Made by a program: the position numbers and the translations under genes. Below are positions 21,945 through 34,073 of a DNA stretch of 64,000 nt, piece by piece (the first letter of the stretch is position 1; the number at the start of each line of letters is the position of its first letter). Source of the stretch: Rhizomys pruinosus (Eukaryota; Chordata; Mammalia; Rodentia; Spalacidae); NCBI GenBank assembly GCA_009823505.1, contig VZQC01005680.1, positions 5,203,777 to 5,267,776 of the forward strand, given 5' to 3'. A model generated the notes under the pieces. The model saw nothing but the letters and a program-made list of their open reading frames with translations. It had not been told where the DNA came from and searched no databases.

Positions 21945-22107
21945 TGTAGGTGAATGCACATGTGCCATGCAATGCCCCTGGAGGTCAGAAGAGGGGGTTG
22001 GATACCCTGGAATTGGAGTTAACCAATGGTTGTTAGCTGCCATGTGAGTGCTGGTCCTTTGCAAGAGCAACCAGTGCTATTAACTGCTGAGCCATCTCTC
22101 CAGCACC
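21945..22107 (-). mobile_element. B2 SINE, partial
   Basis: 'gtgaatgcacatgtgccatg' ... 'gagccatctctccagcacc'. Confidence 0.85.
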
Positions 22108-22338
22108 TTAATATCTAACTTATAAGGCATATGTAACCATGTGTTGCTTAACAATGGAAATAAACTCTGACCAATTCCCTTGAGGTGATTTTGTCATTGG
22201 TCAAATATAAGAAAGTATACTTGCTATCTAGCTAAACGTTCAGTACAGTGAGTGACATAGAATACATATCCCGATGATTCTAATTATTTTTTGAGTATAC
22301 TTGCCAAAATTAGTCTTGCAAAAAACCCGATGTTCTTT

Positions 22339-22490
22339 GGTGCGGTGTGGCACACACCTTTAATCCTAGCAGTTGGGAGGCAGAGGCAGGTGGATGTTTG
22401 TGAGTTCAAGGCCAGCCTGGTCTACGGAGTGAGTTCCAGGACAGCTGGGGCTACAGGAGACCCTGTCTTGAAAAATACCAAAAAAAAAAG
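22339..22490 (+). mobile_element. B1 SINE
   Basis: 'tggtgcggtgtggcacacac' ... 'gaccctgtcttgaaaaatac', A tail. Confidence 0.93.
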
Positions 22491-22559
22491 AGATACAGTT
22501 AACATGAGACTGCCACTGGCATGACATGACATATTGTTTTGTAATACACTTTTGTGTGT

Positions 22560-22703
22560 GTGTCTTTTGAAACAGGGTCTCCCTATAGCCCCAGCTGTCC
22601 TGGAACTCACTATGTAGGCTGAGCTGGCCTTGAACTCACAAAAATCCTCCTGCCTCTGCCTCTGAAGTTCTGGGATTAAAGGCATGCACCATCACGCCCA
22701 GCT
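22560..22703 (-). mobile_element. B1 SINE
   Basis: 'tcttttgaaacagggtctcc' ... 'caccatcacgcccagct'. Forms an inverted pair with the B1 at 22,339. Confidence 0.93.
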
Positions 22704-22716
22704 TCACTATTTTTTT

Positions 22717-22954
22717 TTTTTTTTTGTCTTTTTTAAAAATTTTACTTATTCTTTATGTGTATGAATGTACTGTCTTGCATGCAGGTCTGTGCACCCGTGT
22801 CGTGCAATGCGCGGAGGTCAGAAGAGGGCATCAGATTCCCCTGGAACTGGAGTTAAAGACAGCTCTCAGCTGCCATGTGGGTGCTGGGGATACAACCAGG
22901 TCCTCTGCAAGAGCAGTTGGCGCTCTTAACCACTAGGCCATCTCTCCAGCCCCT
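22717..22954 (-). mobile_element. B2 SINE
   Basis: Poly(T) start, ends 'ccatctctccagcccc'; 'ttcactatttttt' flanks both sides. Confidence 0.95.
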
Positions 22955-25479
22955 TCACTATTTTTTATAATTATGAATATACCATAAAATAATGATAAGA
23001 GTGTAGTAAATATGTAAATCAGTTACATCATAAGCTATTGTGTGTTATATTATGACTGGGAGCATAGTAGGTCTTTTTACAACACCATTGCTTCAAATAT
23101 ATGAGTAATGCATTATGCTATGATATTATGGCTATAGTGTCACTAGGCAATAGGAAACTTTTCTTCAAATCTCACAGCATCACTGTCTTACATATGGTCC
23201 ATGGTCAACTGAAATACTATTTGGCATATGACCTCATTTCCAACACTAATTGCCTATATTGTTTCTTTCACCTTGAATTCTTCCTTTGCCCAATCTGATG
23301 TCTTGAGCCTCTTTTCAAATCCAAGGTTGCATACTGACCCCCAGAAGCAGTAGAATGAAGGATACAGGTGGAATTTAAATGATTGTAGTTAGGTTGGTAC
23401 TAAAGTGGCTCACTATCAAGTCAAATCACAGACTGACCTTTTCCATACTTCTGGTAACTGTCCTTCAACCTCCTTTGTGCCACAGTTCTCATACCTGAAT
23501 GTTCTTCATTACATTCTTCAGACTCAATTTTTTTCTCACAAGTCTCTTGCCTCATGAAATGCAGAGGTTTTTCTTGCCATCCAAGCTTCATTATCAATAA
23601 AGTGGCCTATCTACAGATAGGTGCTGTCCTGTTTTGATACCTAGTATTATTTGATTCTAGATTTTCTACTTATTTGATGGCTGCCTCTTGTTTGCCTGTG
23701 AGGCACACTGCTTGCTTCAACTGGCAGCTGCTGCCTAGCCCAGGCCTGCCTGAATGAAGATCCTGCCCTCACCCCCCAGTTAAGTTTATGCTGCTGACAA
23801 CTGACCCACTACAGTTAACTTCTGTATTTAGCTGTCAGAAGACATAAATGACATAGTGTTACACATGCAAAATAGTCTTATTGAACCATCTAAGAAATAA
23901 GAGATCTTGGAAATACCATTATGACCTGGTCATTTTCACATTTTGGCTTAGAGAGTCAACTCCTCTCACCTGCCACCCTGAAGCATATTCAGGATCAACA
24001 AACCTAGGGCATCAGGTATGCTAGGCAAGCAATTTAGCACAAAGCCATAGCCCAGGAAGTTAACAGCATGGTAGAGTAGGCTGCTAACATGACCAGATAT
24101 CAAAGACACTTGCATGGATATTTGTCACTCATATTTTAGTAAATGTTAAGTTGAATGTAAACAAATGATTCTTATTAAATGATTTTTAGAATTAATATAT
24201 GATTATAGCAAAGAAAGTTTTTTAAGTTTAAGAATAGTTACTTAGAGAGTAATTCTTTTATTCATGATTATCTCAAGGAAGATCATTCAACACCAAAACA
24301 CATTGTAGCACAGAGGTTTGCAGACTTCTATATAAAATAATTCTTAGCTTAAGGATCCTACAAAATAATGGACCCACCAGTTATCATTTGCCAGGCTGTG
24401 TTGTAACTTAAATGTCTGTCTTCCAGTTTACTATGAATGTGCATTTATTTGCAGAGGAAGATGGAAAACACAAACAAAAAATGGTTCTCTCATTCAAAAC
24501 TACATTTAGCCTTACCTTAAAAAATGCTCTTCACATTTTAAATATACAAAACTTTCCTTGACTCCTGAGAAGTTTACATCTTCCATTAGGGATATGAGGA
24601 ATTTTTAAACATCCTTGATTTTTATCACTTAACCAACACAGTTTTGTTAATAGAAAGTAACCAGTAGGTACCTTCTAATTAAAAAAAAAAAATGCAAGCA
24701 AAACAAGAGATTCTTGAAAAAAAAAACAAACAAGGTCATAAAGACGCCTTTTCCATCATGGAACCCCAATGAATTCCCAGATGATTAAATTATGATTATA
24801 GGGCTACATTACCTCCGAATAAAACCACAAGGGAGTGGTCGAGTGAAACAAGGCTCTCATTTAATCATCACCTCGTAAACAAATATGAGTATATCAGATC
24901 TCCGTTGCTAAAAATAACAGTCATGGATGGGGAAGATTTTTATTATCAGGACGAGTAAACAAAACACAGAGGTCGGGAGAGTGGAAAAGGAGAGAAGGGC
25001 TAGAAACATGGCAGGTCGTTGTGTTCTGTGACACAGAGCTCTCCTCCCGTTTATTTACAAGGAGCACCCTCAGAATTTGCCTTATAGGTTCTGGGACTGA
25101 CTGTGTGTGGAAACACAAACCAAAGGAGGAAAAGTAAGTGCAAACCCTTCAGAAGGAAGGAAACACTCAGGTATTTCTCCTTGCTCCTTTGTTTTGTGGC
25201 CCTCCTACCCAGCACCTTCTCTGACTCCCTTCCCTTGGCATATTATCTTAACCCTCTTGTGATTCCACTCTCCTCTCCCTGGTTCCTTCTCCCTGGGCTC
25301 CTTAGAGCTTTTGTAAAACCTCCCTACCCATCTGCTCTTCTCTGGTGGAAATCCTGGAGAAAGGATCTATTCTGAAACTTGTGCGGGGTTTCTAAGTGAC
25401 GCTGAGCATGCCCAGTAGCGAGGGTAGGTTTTGTTCTCCAGCAGCTGGCCTGATTCGACCTCTCCAGAAATAGATATTT
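22955..25479. other. Redic1-Abcd2 intergenic DNA, distal part
   Basis: 2.5 kb almost free of B1, B2 and L1, unusual for this window. No coding sequence recognised. Such a SINE-poor stretch next to a promoter may hold regulatory DNA for Abcd2, but I see no specific motif to name. Confidence 0.5.
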
Positions 25480-25559
25480 AATTCTCCGAACTCCTGTTTA
25501 AGAATGTAACTCGTTTTTGTCTCTCTTCATTTTCAAGGTTCAAAGGGAAGAGGCGAAGA

Positions 25560-25710
25560 TTCCAAGGTCCCACCGCCCTAGTAGCCAATGAGGAGCCTGG
25601 GGGGGCGGAGCTTGGCGCAGCTCTAGCTGGTGAGGGACTCCTCCCCCTGAGAGGCAGTGGAGTTGGAGCTCCGCTGCATCTATTACCGCAGAACAAAATA
25701 AAAAAGAGTA
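25560..25710 (+). promoter_or_regulatory. Abcd2: Probable Abcd2 promoter / 5' UTR
   Basis: A CCAAT box (gccaatgagg, 25,584-25,593) is followed by a GC box (gggggcggag, 25,601-25,610) in a short GC-rich, TATA-less stretch. It then runs through 'tattaccgcagaacaaaata' directly into Abcd2 coding sequence at 25,722. A CCAAT box only ~130 bp from codon ~25 leaves no room for the rest of the 5' UTR and the first codons, which suggests a deletion between promoter and coding sequence. Confidence 0.55.
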
Positions 25711-25721
25711 AAGGAAAAACC

Positions 25722-26588
25722 TGCCTGGTCGCTGCAGCCTATGCTCTGAAAACCCTCTATCCCATCATTGGCAAGCGTTTAAAGCAGCCTGGCCACAGGA
25801 AGAAAAAGGCAGCTGCTTACCCGGCTGCAGAGAACAGAGAAATACTGCACTGCATGGAGATTGTTTGCAAAAAACCTGCGCCTGGAGTGACTGCAGATTT
25901 TTTCAGACAGCTACTAGAACTTCGGAAAATTCTCTTTCCAAAACTTGTGAGCACTGAAACCGGATGGCTCTGCCTCCACTCGGTGGCTCTGGTCTCAAGA
26001 ACATTTCTCTCCATCTATGTGGCTGGTCTGGATGGAAAAATTGTGAAAAGCATTGTGGAAAAGAAGCCTCGGACTTTCATCATCAAATTAATCAAGTGGC
26101 TTATGATTGCCATTCCTGCCACCTTTGTCAACAGTGCCATCAGGTACCTGGAGTGCAAATTGGCCTTGGCCTTCAGAACTCGCTTAGTAGACCATGCCTA
26201 TGAAACCTACTTTACAGATCAGACTTACTATAAGGTGATAAATATGGATGGGAGGCTGACAAACCCCGACCAGTCTCTTACCGAAGACATCATGATGTTC
26301 TCCCAATCTGTGGCTCATTTGTATTCCAACCTGACCAAACCTATTTTAGATGTAATCCTCACCTCCTATACCCTCATCCAGACTGCTACGTCCAGAGGAG
26401 CAAGCCCAACAGGGCCAACCCTGTTAGCAGGACTCGTGGTGTATGCCACTGCTAAAGTGTTGAAAGCTTGCTCTCCCAGATTTGGTAAACTGGTGGCTGA
26501 AGAGGCTCATAGAAAAGGCTATTTGCGGTATGTTCATTCCAGAATCATAGCCAATGTGGAAGAAATTGCCTTTTACAGAGGACATAAG
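25722..26588 (+). CDS. Abcd2: Abcd2 exon 1, N-terminally incomplete: membrane domain, peroxisomal ABC half-transporter
   Basis: Encodes residues ~25-313 of ABCD2 (ALDRP), a peroxisomal membrane half-transporter that dimerises and imports very-long-chain and polyunsaturated acyl-CoAs for beta-oxidation. Readable family landmarks are [20 protein letters not shown] at the left end, [16 protein letters not shown], the transmembrane stretch [18 protein letters not shown], the conserved loop [13 protein letters not shown], and the EAA-like region [16 protein letters not shown] followed by [10 protein letters not shown]. The donor gtaaga follows at 26,589. Wording is nearly identical to mouse and human ABCD2 and clearly closer to it than to ABCD1. 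The first ATG (25,854) corresponds to residue ~69 and is not a conserved methionine. No ATG, GTG or TTG lies in frame between the stop at 25,479-25,481 and 25,854, although homology begins at 25,722. The conserved start (expected ~72 nt further upstream) is absent. Confidence 0.93.
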
Positions 26589-28216
26589 GTAAGACAGACA
26601 GTAAGGCGATGGGTGAAACGTGAGCCTGTTCAAGCAGCCACTGCAGGGCTAGATACCATCTGTTGTCTTGTTGACAGACCCACTTCATAGCATTTTAGAT
26701 TCCTCTGATAGCTAAACTTGTATTAAAATATGTACTTCACTTTCCCTTTAAATCACAAGCTGCTAAAGAATTAGAGAGTGAAAACTTTAATGAAATTTCA
26801 TGAGAATAAAATTTCAGTATCCCCTAAGAAACAGTCTACCTAGCCACAGTTATTCCAACTATAACCAAAACTATCTCAAAGGTATTTTCTTAAAACTTAA
26901 ATGCTAATATGGTAAACGGTCCTAGAACATGTGAAAAAAATGTACTTGATAGCTAAGAGGAAACCTTTGTATTGAGATGAAAATGTTAGGACAGTGTTGT
27001 TATTGTTCTCTGATGCTCAAGAGGGGAAACTCACTGCTTTCATAGAGAAAACAGTTTTGACAACTTTGCAAGTCTGATTGATGAGGGAGTGTCCTGTCTC
27101 TTAAGAAGCGCAGGGGAATGTCTAACAACATTTTCTTTTAGTAAAATTTAAAGTAAGGGAGGAGAGGAATAGGAAAAAGAGACTCAATAATGTTATTGTT
27201 TTAACTATCACAGATTTTAAGTATTAAGCAGGTCCCTAAAGCAATTGTTTTACATAAAATTGGAGTGCATGATAGTAATTTCAGAATGTTGACTATGATA
27301 GAAATTTTAAGTGTATTGCATCTGAATTCTCAATATCATTGAATAAACAATGGAATATTTAGATATCCAAGGTTAAAGACATAGTTTAATTATCAAGCAG
27401 AGATATTTATATTTTTAAGCATTTTCTTTCTTTTTCAAATAGGAGATCCAGCCCAAAGAAAAAAAGTTAAAACAAACTTAGGACCTCTTGAAAATTGGCC
27501 TCATATGTTGTGTTAATCATACTGATTTGTTATTCTGGAATCATTGAACTCAGTGTAAATTATAGTGTACTGTAGATTTTTTTTCTTAAAAGACAAAAAT
27601 CTAGGAAATTGAGTCAGTTCAAAAGTGGAGTCTAATTATACATGTTTTGATTATTTTTAGATATTTGTGTGGTTTTTTTTTTTTTTTTTTTTTTGCTCTT
27701 TTCAAGACAGGGTCTCCTTGTAGCCCCAGCTGTCCTGGAACTCACTTTGTAGACCAGGCTGGCCTTGAACTCACAAAGATTTGCCTGCCTCTGCCTCCAG
27801 AGTGCTAGGATTAAGGGCATGCGCCACCATGCCTGGCTATTTGTGTGTTCTTAAGAATTATAGGGATTTAACATTGCCTATCCATGTACCTACAGATTAT
27901 TATAATTTTAACATAATTTAAAAATTATAAGTGTCACACACACACACTGAACTGTGAACCAAGGCCTCACTCTACCTCCACTTATATGTGTCTCAAATAA
28001 TATTATATTCATTGGATAGCATGTTTTAAAAAATAATACAGGAATAACCTAAAGTAAATTATGAGTAATTCTAACTTATTTATATTTATTGGTTGTTGAA
28101 GCTAAAGAATAATACTACAATAAAGCAAAACAATATAGCCATATAATCTTCAAGCAAATACAGTACCTATTTTCATAGCTTGTGCTGGGTTAATTCTTCT
28201 CTTTTTCCCATTTTAG
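26589..28216 (+). other. Abcd2: Abcd2 intron 1
   Basis: Begins gtaaga and ends ttttag. It is AT-rich, with one minus-strand B1 (27,669-27,838) and a short CA run near 27,935. I see no coding homology. Confidence 0.85.
27669..27838 (-). mobile_element. B1 SINE in Abcd2 intron 1
   Basis: T run, 'tttcaagacagggtctcctt' ... 'ccaccatgcctggct'; 'atttgtgtg' flanks both sides. Confidence 0.95.
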
Positions 28217-28397
28217 GTAGAAATGAAGCAACTCCAGAAAAGTTACAAAGCTTTAGCATATCAGATGAACCTTATTTTATCCAAACGTTTATGGTACATC
28301 ATGATAGAACAATTCTTAATGAAGTATGTTTGGAGCAGCTGCGGACTAATTATGGTGGCTATACCTATTATCACTGCCACGGGCTTTGCAGATGGTG
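28217..28397 (+). CDS. Abcd2: Abcd2 exon 2
   Basis: 181 bp, the same length as ABCD1 exon 2 as I know it. It continues in frame from exon 1 with [28 protein letters not shown] and the hydrophobic segment [16 protein letters not shown], the later transmembrane helices of the ABCD membrane domain. The acceptor is ttttag|gtagaa and the donor is gatggtg|gtaatg, in phase 1, so the last G combines with AT of exon 3 to give the D of ADGDLEDG. Confidence 0.95.
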
Positions 28398-29682
28398 GTA
28401 ATGAGAATTAATGCTTAATATTAAGTATATGTTTCACACTGTTTCTATTGAATATGTCATTCTAACTCTGTGTGTTACTGTGAATATAGCCATTATTTGA
28501 GTTATTAGTAGTCAGGGAAATAATAGTAACGAGACCAGCAGTATGAAGGAAGGACAAGTGGCTCAAGGGAGTTTCCCAGTGCTGCAGTGCTTCTAGGAGT
28601 CTACCTGGAGCTATTTTATTTTTTATTGCCTAATTTTATTTTTATTTTATTTTTATTGCCTAATGATTATTTTAGTTCACAGTTAACCTCAAAGCCAGCT
28701 AATATCTTCAGAAAGAGCATAACATGTGCTGTCCTTGTGTTGTGTTCTTAACAGCCTATGGATAAAGTCTATAAGTTTTCTATAACTGAATTTTCCTTAA
28801 TTTATAATTTGAAAGTTGGTTGACTACATTAGATAGCCAGGTTTCAGAGCATGCCTTGGGATGAGTTCTCAATTTTCAGGTTCCATGGGCACTCTCCTGT
28901 AGCTATCAAGCTGTGCCTACCCAATTCTGCCCTATTTCTGCCTCAACAGTTTTTACAAACTTCTCTTCCTTTGGTATTGGTATAACTACAAAAGGTAAAT
29001 GCCAGGACAATGTTACAGTGCCCTTCTTGTGTGGGAGTTTGCACCTTTATTGGCAGGAATGTAGGGGATTGCCATTATATTTCAGCATCTGTAGGTTCAC
29101 ATTCAAGGATGTAGCCAAATATAGATCAGAAATAGTTAAAAATAAAAGAGAGACACGTACTTAAGAACTCAATGTTTCAACTATTTCTGTAGCATTTACA
29201 TTGCCTAAATAATCTAGAGATAATTTAAAGAACATGAGAAGATGTAAGTCATATATATTCATGACACCAGTTTATTTAAGCAAGTTAGGGGCATCTATGG
29301 ATTTTGGAATTTTCGGTGTTTCTAGAACCAGTCTCCCACCCCTACATATGCTGAGGGTGCCTGTGATTGAAGAAGCATCAAACATTCCCACTCCCCTGCT
29401 TGCTTAAAAAACTACCTGATGAAAATTGGCCTTAGTTTTGAAGGAACCAGACAAAAGCAGACTTGGGAGCAAAACAGAGCTTTTTCAAATCTTGGCTCCC
29501 ACTATCCTATATTAACTTCCCTAAGACTCAGTTTCCTCATCTCAAAAGTGAGTCTCAGAAAAGATACCTCAGAGGGTTGTTGTGAGAATTTAATACAGAA
29601 TTCTACAGAGCATGTTGTACTTGATATGTGGTGGTAGTTACTATATAGAAGACAAGCAATAACATTAAGAATAATGTAAGAG

Positions 29683-29829
29683 CTGGGCGTGGTGGTGCAT
29701 GCCTGTAATTCCAGCACTCTGGAGGCACAGGCAGGTGGATCTCTGTGAGTTCAAAGCCAGCCTGGTCTACATAGCGAGCTCCAGGCCAGCTGAGACTAAA
29801 GGGAGACCCTGTCTAAAAAAAAAAAAAAA
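29683..29829 (+). mobile_element. B1 SINE
   Basis: 'ctgggcgtggtggtgcatgc' ... A tail; flanked by aagaataatgtaagag (29,667-29,682 and 29,830-29,845). Confidence 0.95.
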
Positions 29830-29845
29830 AAGAATAATGTAAGAG

Positions 29846-30072
29846 GGGCTGGAATGATGGCTTAGCAGTGAAGAGCACTGGCTGCTCTTGCAGAGGACCC
29901 AGGTTTGATTCCCAGCACCCACATAGCAGCTAACAACCATCCATAACTCCAGTTCCAGGGTATCCCATGTCCTGTTCTGACTTCCTCAGGTATTGGACGA
30001 CCTGGGTGCATCTGCCCATGTGCAGGCAATACATTCATACATATAAAATAAAAATAATAAAAATATTTTTAA
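29846..30072 (+). mobile_element. B2 SINE
   Basis: 'gggctggaatgatggcttag' ... A-rich end; flanked by the same 16 bp (29,830-29,845 and 30,073-30,088). Confidence 0.95.
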
Positions 30073-30639
30073 AAGAATAATGTAAGAGAATTAATGTTTT
30101 ATAGTTGCTTGTACATAAGACTTAATAGCTATTCGTTTAAACTGAGGTAATAATAGAAACGTGAATATGTAATACTTTAGTCTTTATAACTGCTTCATTG
30201 GCTTAGCCAATTTTATCTAAAAATTATCAAATCTCAGTCATTCTTAATCTAAAAAAATGTTCATTTCAGTAAACTGATTTGTCAGTCCTTTGTGGGAAGC
30301 GGTGAGCCCACACCAAGCACACCCCACAGCTAAACTGTCTAAGCTGTCCAATAGAACAATGGAGAAGTTGAATTTTACCTGTTTTGATGTGTTCAAATTT
30401 ACTAAAAACATTATTTAAAAATTTATGTTGTAAAAGGTACTCTTTAGTATCCAACACATAATTCTTTCATAAAAGAATAACTAATTTTTCAAAGGAGCCT
30501 TATGAGAAAGAATACACTAAAAACATGTGCTCTTAAGATTGGTTTTGCTCCCAAGATTTGTATTGCTTTGAAATTTGGGAAAATATTCATTAAAAAACTT
30601 TTTCTTAATAATCTTAATTTAAAAGTTCATATGTAGGGT

Positions 30640-30780
30640 GGAGGTGGTGGTGCATGGCTTTAATCCCAGCTCTGTGGGTGGCAGAGGCAGGCAAATCTCA
30701 GTGTGATCAAGGCCAGCCTCATCTTCATAGCAAGTTCCAGGCCCACCTGGGATTACAGGAAGATCCTGTCTCAATAATAA
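30640..30780 (+). mobile_element. Old B1 SINE
   Basis: 'ggaggtggtggtgcatggct' ... 'ggaagatcctgtctcaataa'. Confidence 0.8.
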
Positions 30781-31637
30781 TCATAAATTTTCCCATCTAA
30801 TGTATATTAGGGACAATCCCAACAACAAGATTGCAGTATACTGCCATTAGTAGTGTTTGGTATTAGAAAACCCTGGAGTAGTCCACACAGAATAGAGAAA
30901 ATGCAGTTATTAATGGTGACAAATTAACCCCACTGAGACTAGTAACAAGTAAACATGTATTCCAAGAAGCTAACTAGCTTGCTTACGAAGATGTAATGAG
31001 ATATTTAAAAATAAAACATACAAGTGCTGACAGTACCATCTTAACGCAATACTTTTATATTGAAATAAGTGAAACATAGTATCACCTCAAGCTCTAAGAA
31101 TTTTTATATAGAGAGGCAATGCAGAATTTTCATAGAAGAACAAAACTGTACTACCAAGCTTCAGCAATGTGAAATTTGTCAATGTTCCTATAATGTGAGT
31201 TTGCCACTCACTCCTTTTCCAAATTCTCCACTATGCAAAGTCAATTTAATCATGTTACTTTAATGAAAGCACTGTAAATAAAATATTTTTAAATTAAAAA
31301 AATTTTGTAGAAGAAAAAATTAACTCATTTGACAATATTATTTGAGAATAAGTTTTAAAATCTGTAATATGTAAGGTTAATATGTTTATTTATATTTTAT
31401 GAATATATTTGACCTCCAGTGATTTCACATATAAAAGAACTATTTCACTCAGACCAAAACAAAATTTAGATAATATCTTCTTTAGGTTTTAGGTCCTGAA
31501 ATTATGTTGTGTTTTCTATTCTAGTCTTAAATCTTAATTTTACACTTAATCACTTAGTTGTTTCTTATGTTGGAGATAAAATGACTGCAGAATACTATAT
31601 ATTTTAAGGCATAAGAAGGTGAGAAATTGAGTGGAAT

Positions 31638-31850
31638 TGGAGCTGGAGACATGGCTCAGTGGTTAAAGAGCACTTCCTGCTGCTCTTGCAGAGGACCTGA
31701 GTTTGGTTCCCAGTACCATCAGCCAGTTTATAACCACCTGTAACTTCAGTTTCAGGGTAGCCGATGCCCTCTTCTGCCTGTAGGGGCATGGATGTGCACA
31801 TGCACATACCTACACAAAGACATTGTGATTTTAAAATTTTTAAAAGTTGA
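31638..31850 (+). mobile_element. B2 SINE
   Basis: 'gagctggagacatggctcag' ... 'cctacacaaagacattgtga'. Confidence 0.9.
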
Positions 31851-31892
31851 ATGAAACAAAATACCAAAAATAAAAGGACAAGAAGGAGGAAA

Positions 31893-31900
31893 TAGAGAGA

Positions 31901-31940
<40 letters not shown>
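31893..31940 (+). repeat. (GA)n microsatellite
   Basis: Pure GA run of about 20 units. Confidence 0.95.
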
Positions 31941-31945
<5 letters not shown>

Positions 31946-32469
31946 TGACACACAGAAAATCATTTAAGTGTTTTTGTGATTCACATTCTTCATAGCCAAA
32001 ATAGGGGAGATTAGCAGGATTGTCATAAGTATTGATGTGAAATTTAGAACAATGCCTGCTTCATAGAAAATGATTAATTTTCTGGTCTGATTACAGATGT
32101 TTGAAAGACTGAGAGTGACTAGGAAGTCAGAAGTAAGACCATGGGTAGCATAAAGAACCTGCATAATTCTGTAGAAGGGAGAAGGAGAAAACAGTTCTGT
32201 TGTAGATCCTCTTACAACTTCAAATGAACTTTTATGGTATGGGTATGAGATTTATATTCAAAGCAAAACTTCATACAGACTGTGCTGTTTTTCCCATCAG
32301 AAGAGGTGCTTAGAGTCTAGAACTTGTGACTTGCCTAAATTCACAAAGTAGGTAGGTGAAGCTCTAAAGATGGCAGATGCTCTGAACCTCACTGTGTACT
32401 GCCTTCTCCTCCAGCACCAGGCTGCTCCGTACTCATTGCAGTGAAACTTACTCTATAAGAATGGATGCT

Positions 32470-32620
32470 CCAGCCATGGTGCCTCATAAACCCTTTAATC
32501 CCAGCATTCAGACAGGAGAGGCAGGGGGACCTCTGTGAGATCAAGGCCAGCATGGTTTCCATAGTGAGTCTAGGCCACCTGGGGCTATAGGGAGATAATT
32601 CTCAAAAAGACAAAAAAAGA
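32470..32620 (+). mobile_element. Old B1 SINE
   Basis: 'gccatggtgcctcataaacc' ... 'gggagataattctcaaaaag'. Confidence 0.8.
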
Positions 32621-33277
32621 AATGATGGAGTGCAATAATTGAATTGGAAACCTTGAAGTCTCTTAATCATTATTTCTGTTACATTATTTTAAAGAACATT
32701 TATCCCTTTCTTTGTATTAAGAGAAAGAGAAATTAAATAAGAGTTGCCTGAGAGCTATAATCTGAATTTTTAACAAAAGCGGGTGACTTTGTTCTGTTTA
32801 CATCAAAAGCAGTTCTAGACAGATGAAGGAAATCTACTTGCAGGCCTCTGTTGGTGCACCTTGTCACAGGCCTGCCAGCAGAGAAGGGAGTGTCCTTGTT
32901 ACTGGTCTTGCTTCGAATGAATGTGAGGTAGCAGATCAGAAGCAGCATTTGCCGCATTCCAATGACAAATTACTAAAATATCATTTCATATTGTAGGTTA
33001 GCTGGATTTGACTACACTTTTGTTTAGCAATTAGCATAGCAGTAATTATACAAAACATTTCAAAGCTATACTTTTCAAAAGATGTACTTAACCAAGCATG
33101 TAAACTGTAATTTTCACAAGTGGGTACAGGAATACATCACCACTCAGAAAAAACAGACTCTTACCAGCACTCTAGAATCCCCCATGAGTCTTCTCAGTCT
33201 TACCATGACCCCTGATGTCCTCCCTTGCCCCATGCTTAGCTACAACTAATGTAATCATTAGACTTTTGCCATTTTCT

Positions 33278-33437
33278 TTTTTTTTTTTTTTTTTTTTTTT
33301 TCGAGACAGGGTCTCCCTGTAGTCCCAGCTGTCCTGGAACTTACTCTGTAGACCAGGCTGGCCTTGAACTCACAAAGATCCGCCTGCCTCTGCCTCCCAA
33401 GTGCTAGGATTAAAGGCGTGCGCCACCACGCCTGGCT
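33278..33437 (-). mobile_element. B1 SINE
   Basis: T run, then 'cgagacagggtctccctgta' ... 'gccaccacgcctggct'; 'gacttttgccattttc' flanks both sides. Confidence 0.95.
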
Positions 33438-33663
33438 GACTTTTGCCATTTTCAAATTTTGTATAAATAATAATTTAAGTATGCGCTAATTTTGTAACAG
33501 GCTTCTTGCAGCATTATGTTTATGAGAATCAGTTCTGGTTCAGTTATTCTCATTACATAATTCTACATTCTATGATGATACAACTATATCTATTCTGTTG
33601 TTGGTAGGTATTAAGATATTAATAATGCTGCTATGAACATGTTCATATATACTTTTTTAGTGT

Positions 33664-34073
33664 ATGTGCTGGATAGCTTTAGTGTCAACTTGACACACCT
33701 GGGTTGAAGGAGCCTCAACTGGGGAATTGGCTCCATTGGACTGGCCTGTGGCCACGTCTGTGGAGTATTGTCTTGATTGTTGGGCAATGTGGGAGGGCCC
33801 AGCCCACTATGGGTGGTGCCACCTCTGGGCAGGTTGTTGTGTACCGTATAAGAGGGCCCACTAGGCATGGGCCAGGGGAGCAAGCCATTAAGCAGCATTC
33901 CTCCATGGCCTGTGCTTCAGCTCCTGCCTCCAGGTTCCTGCTCTGAGTTCCTGCCTTGAGCTCCCTGAGTGATGAACTGTGACCCAGGAGATGTAAGCTG
34001 AATAAACCCTTTCCTCCCCAAGTTGGTGTCAGTCAGAGTGTTTGTCACAGCAATGGAAGAGAAACTAGAACAG
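33664..34073 (+). repeat. ~400-bp hAT-like interspersed repeat
   Basis: Plus orientation: 'tgtgctggatagctttagtg' ... 'gagaaactagaacag'. Best-preserved single-copy member in the window. Confidence 0.65.

Noticed and set aside
26589..26690. Abcd2 protein continuing past GHK to the stop at 26,688-26,690
   Set aside because: The 34 codons after 26,588 are intron read-through; homology stops exactly at the gtaaga donor and resumes at 28,217.
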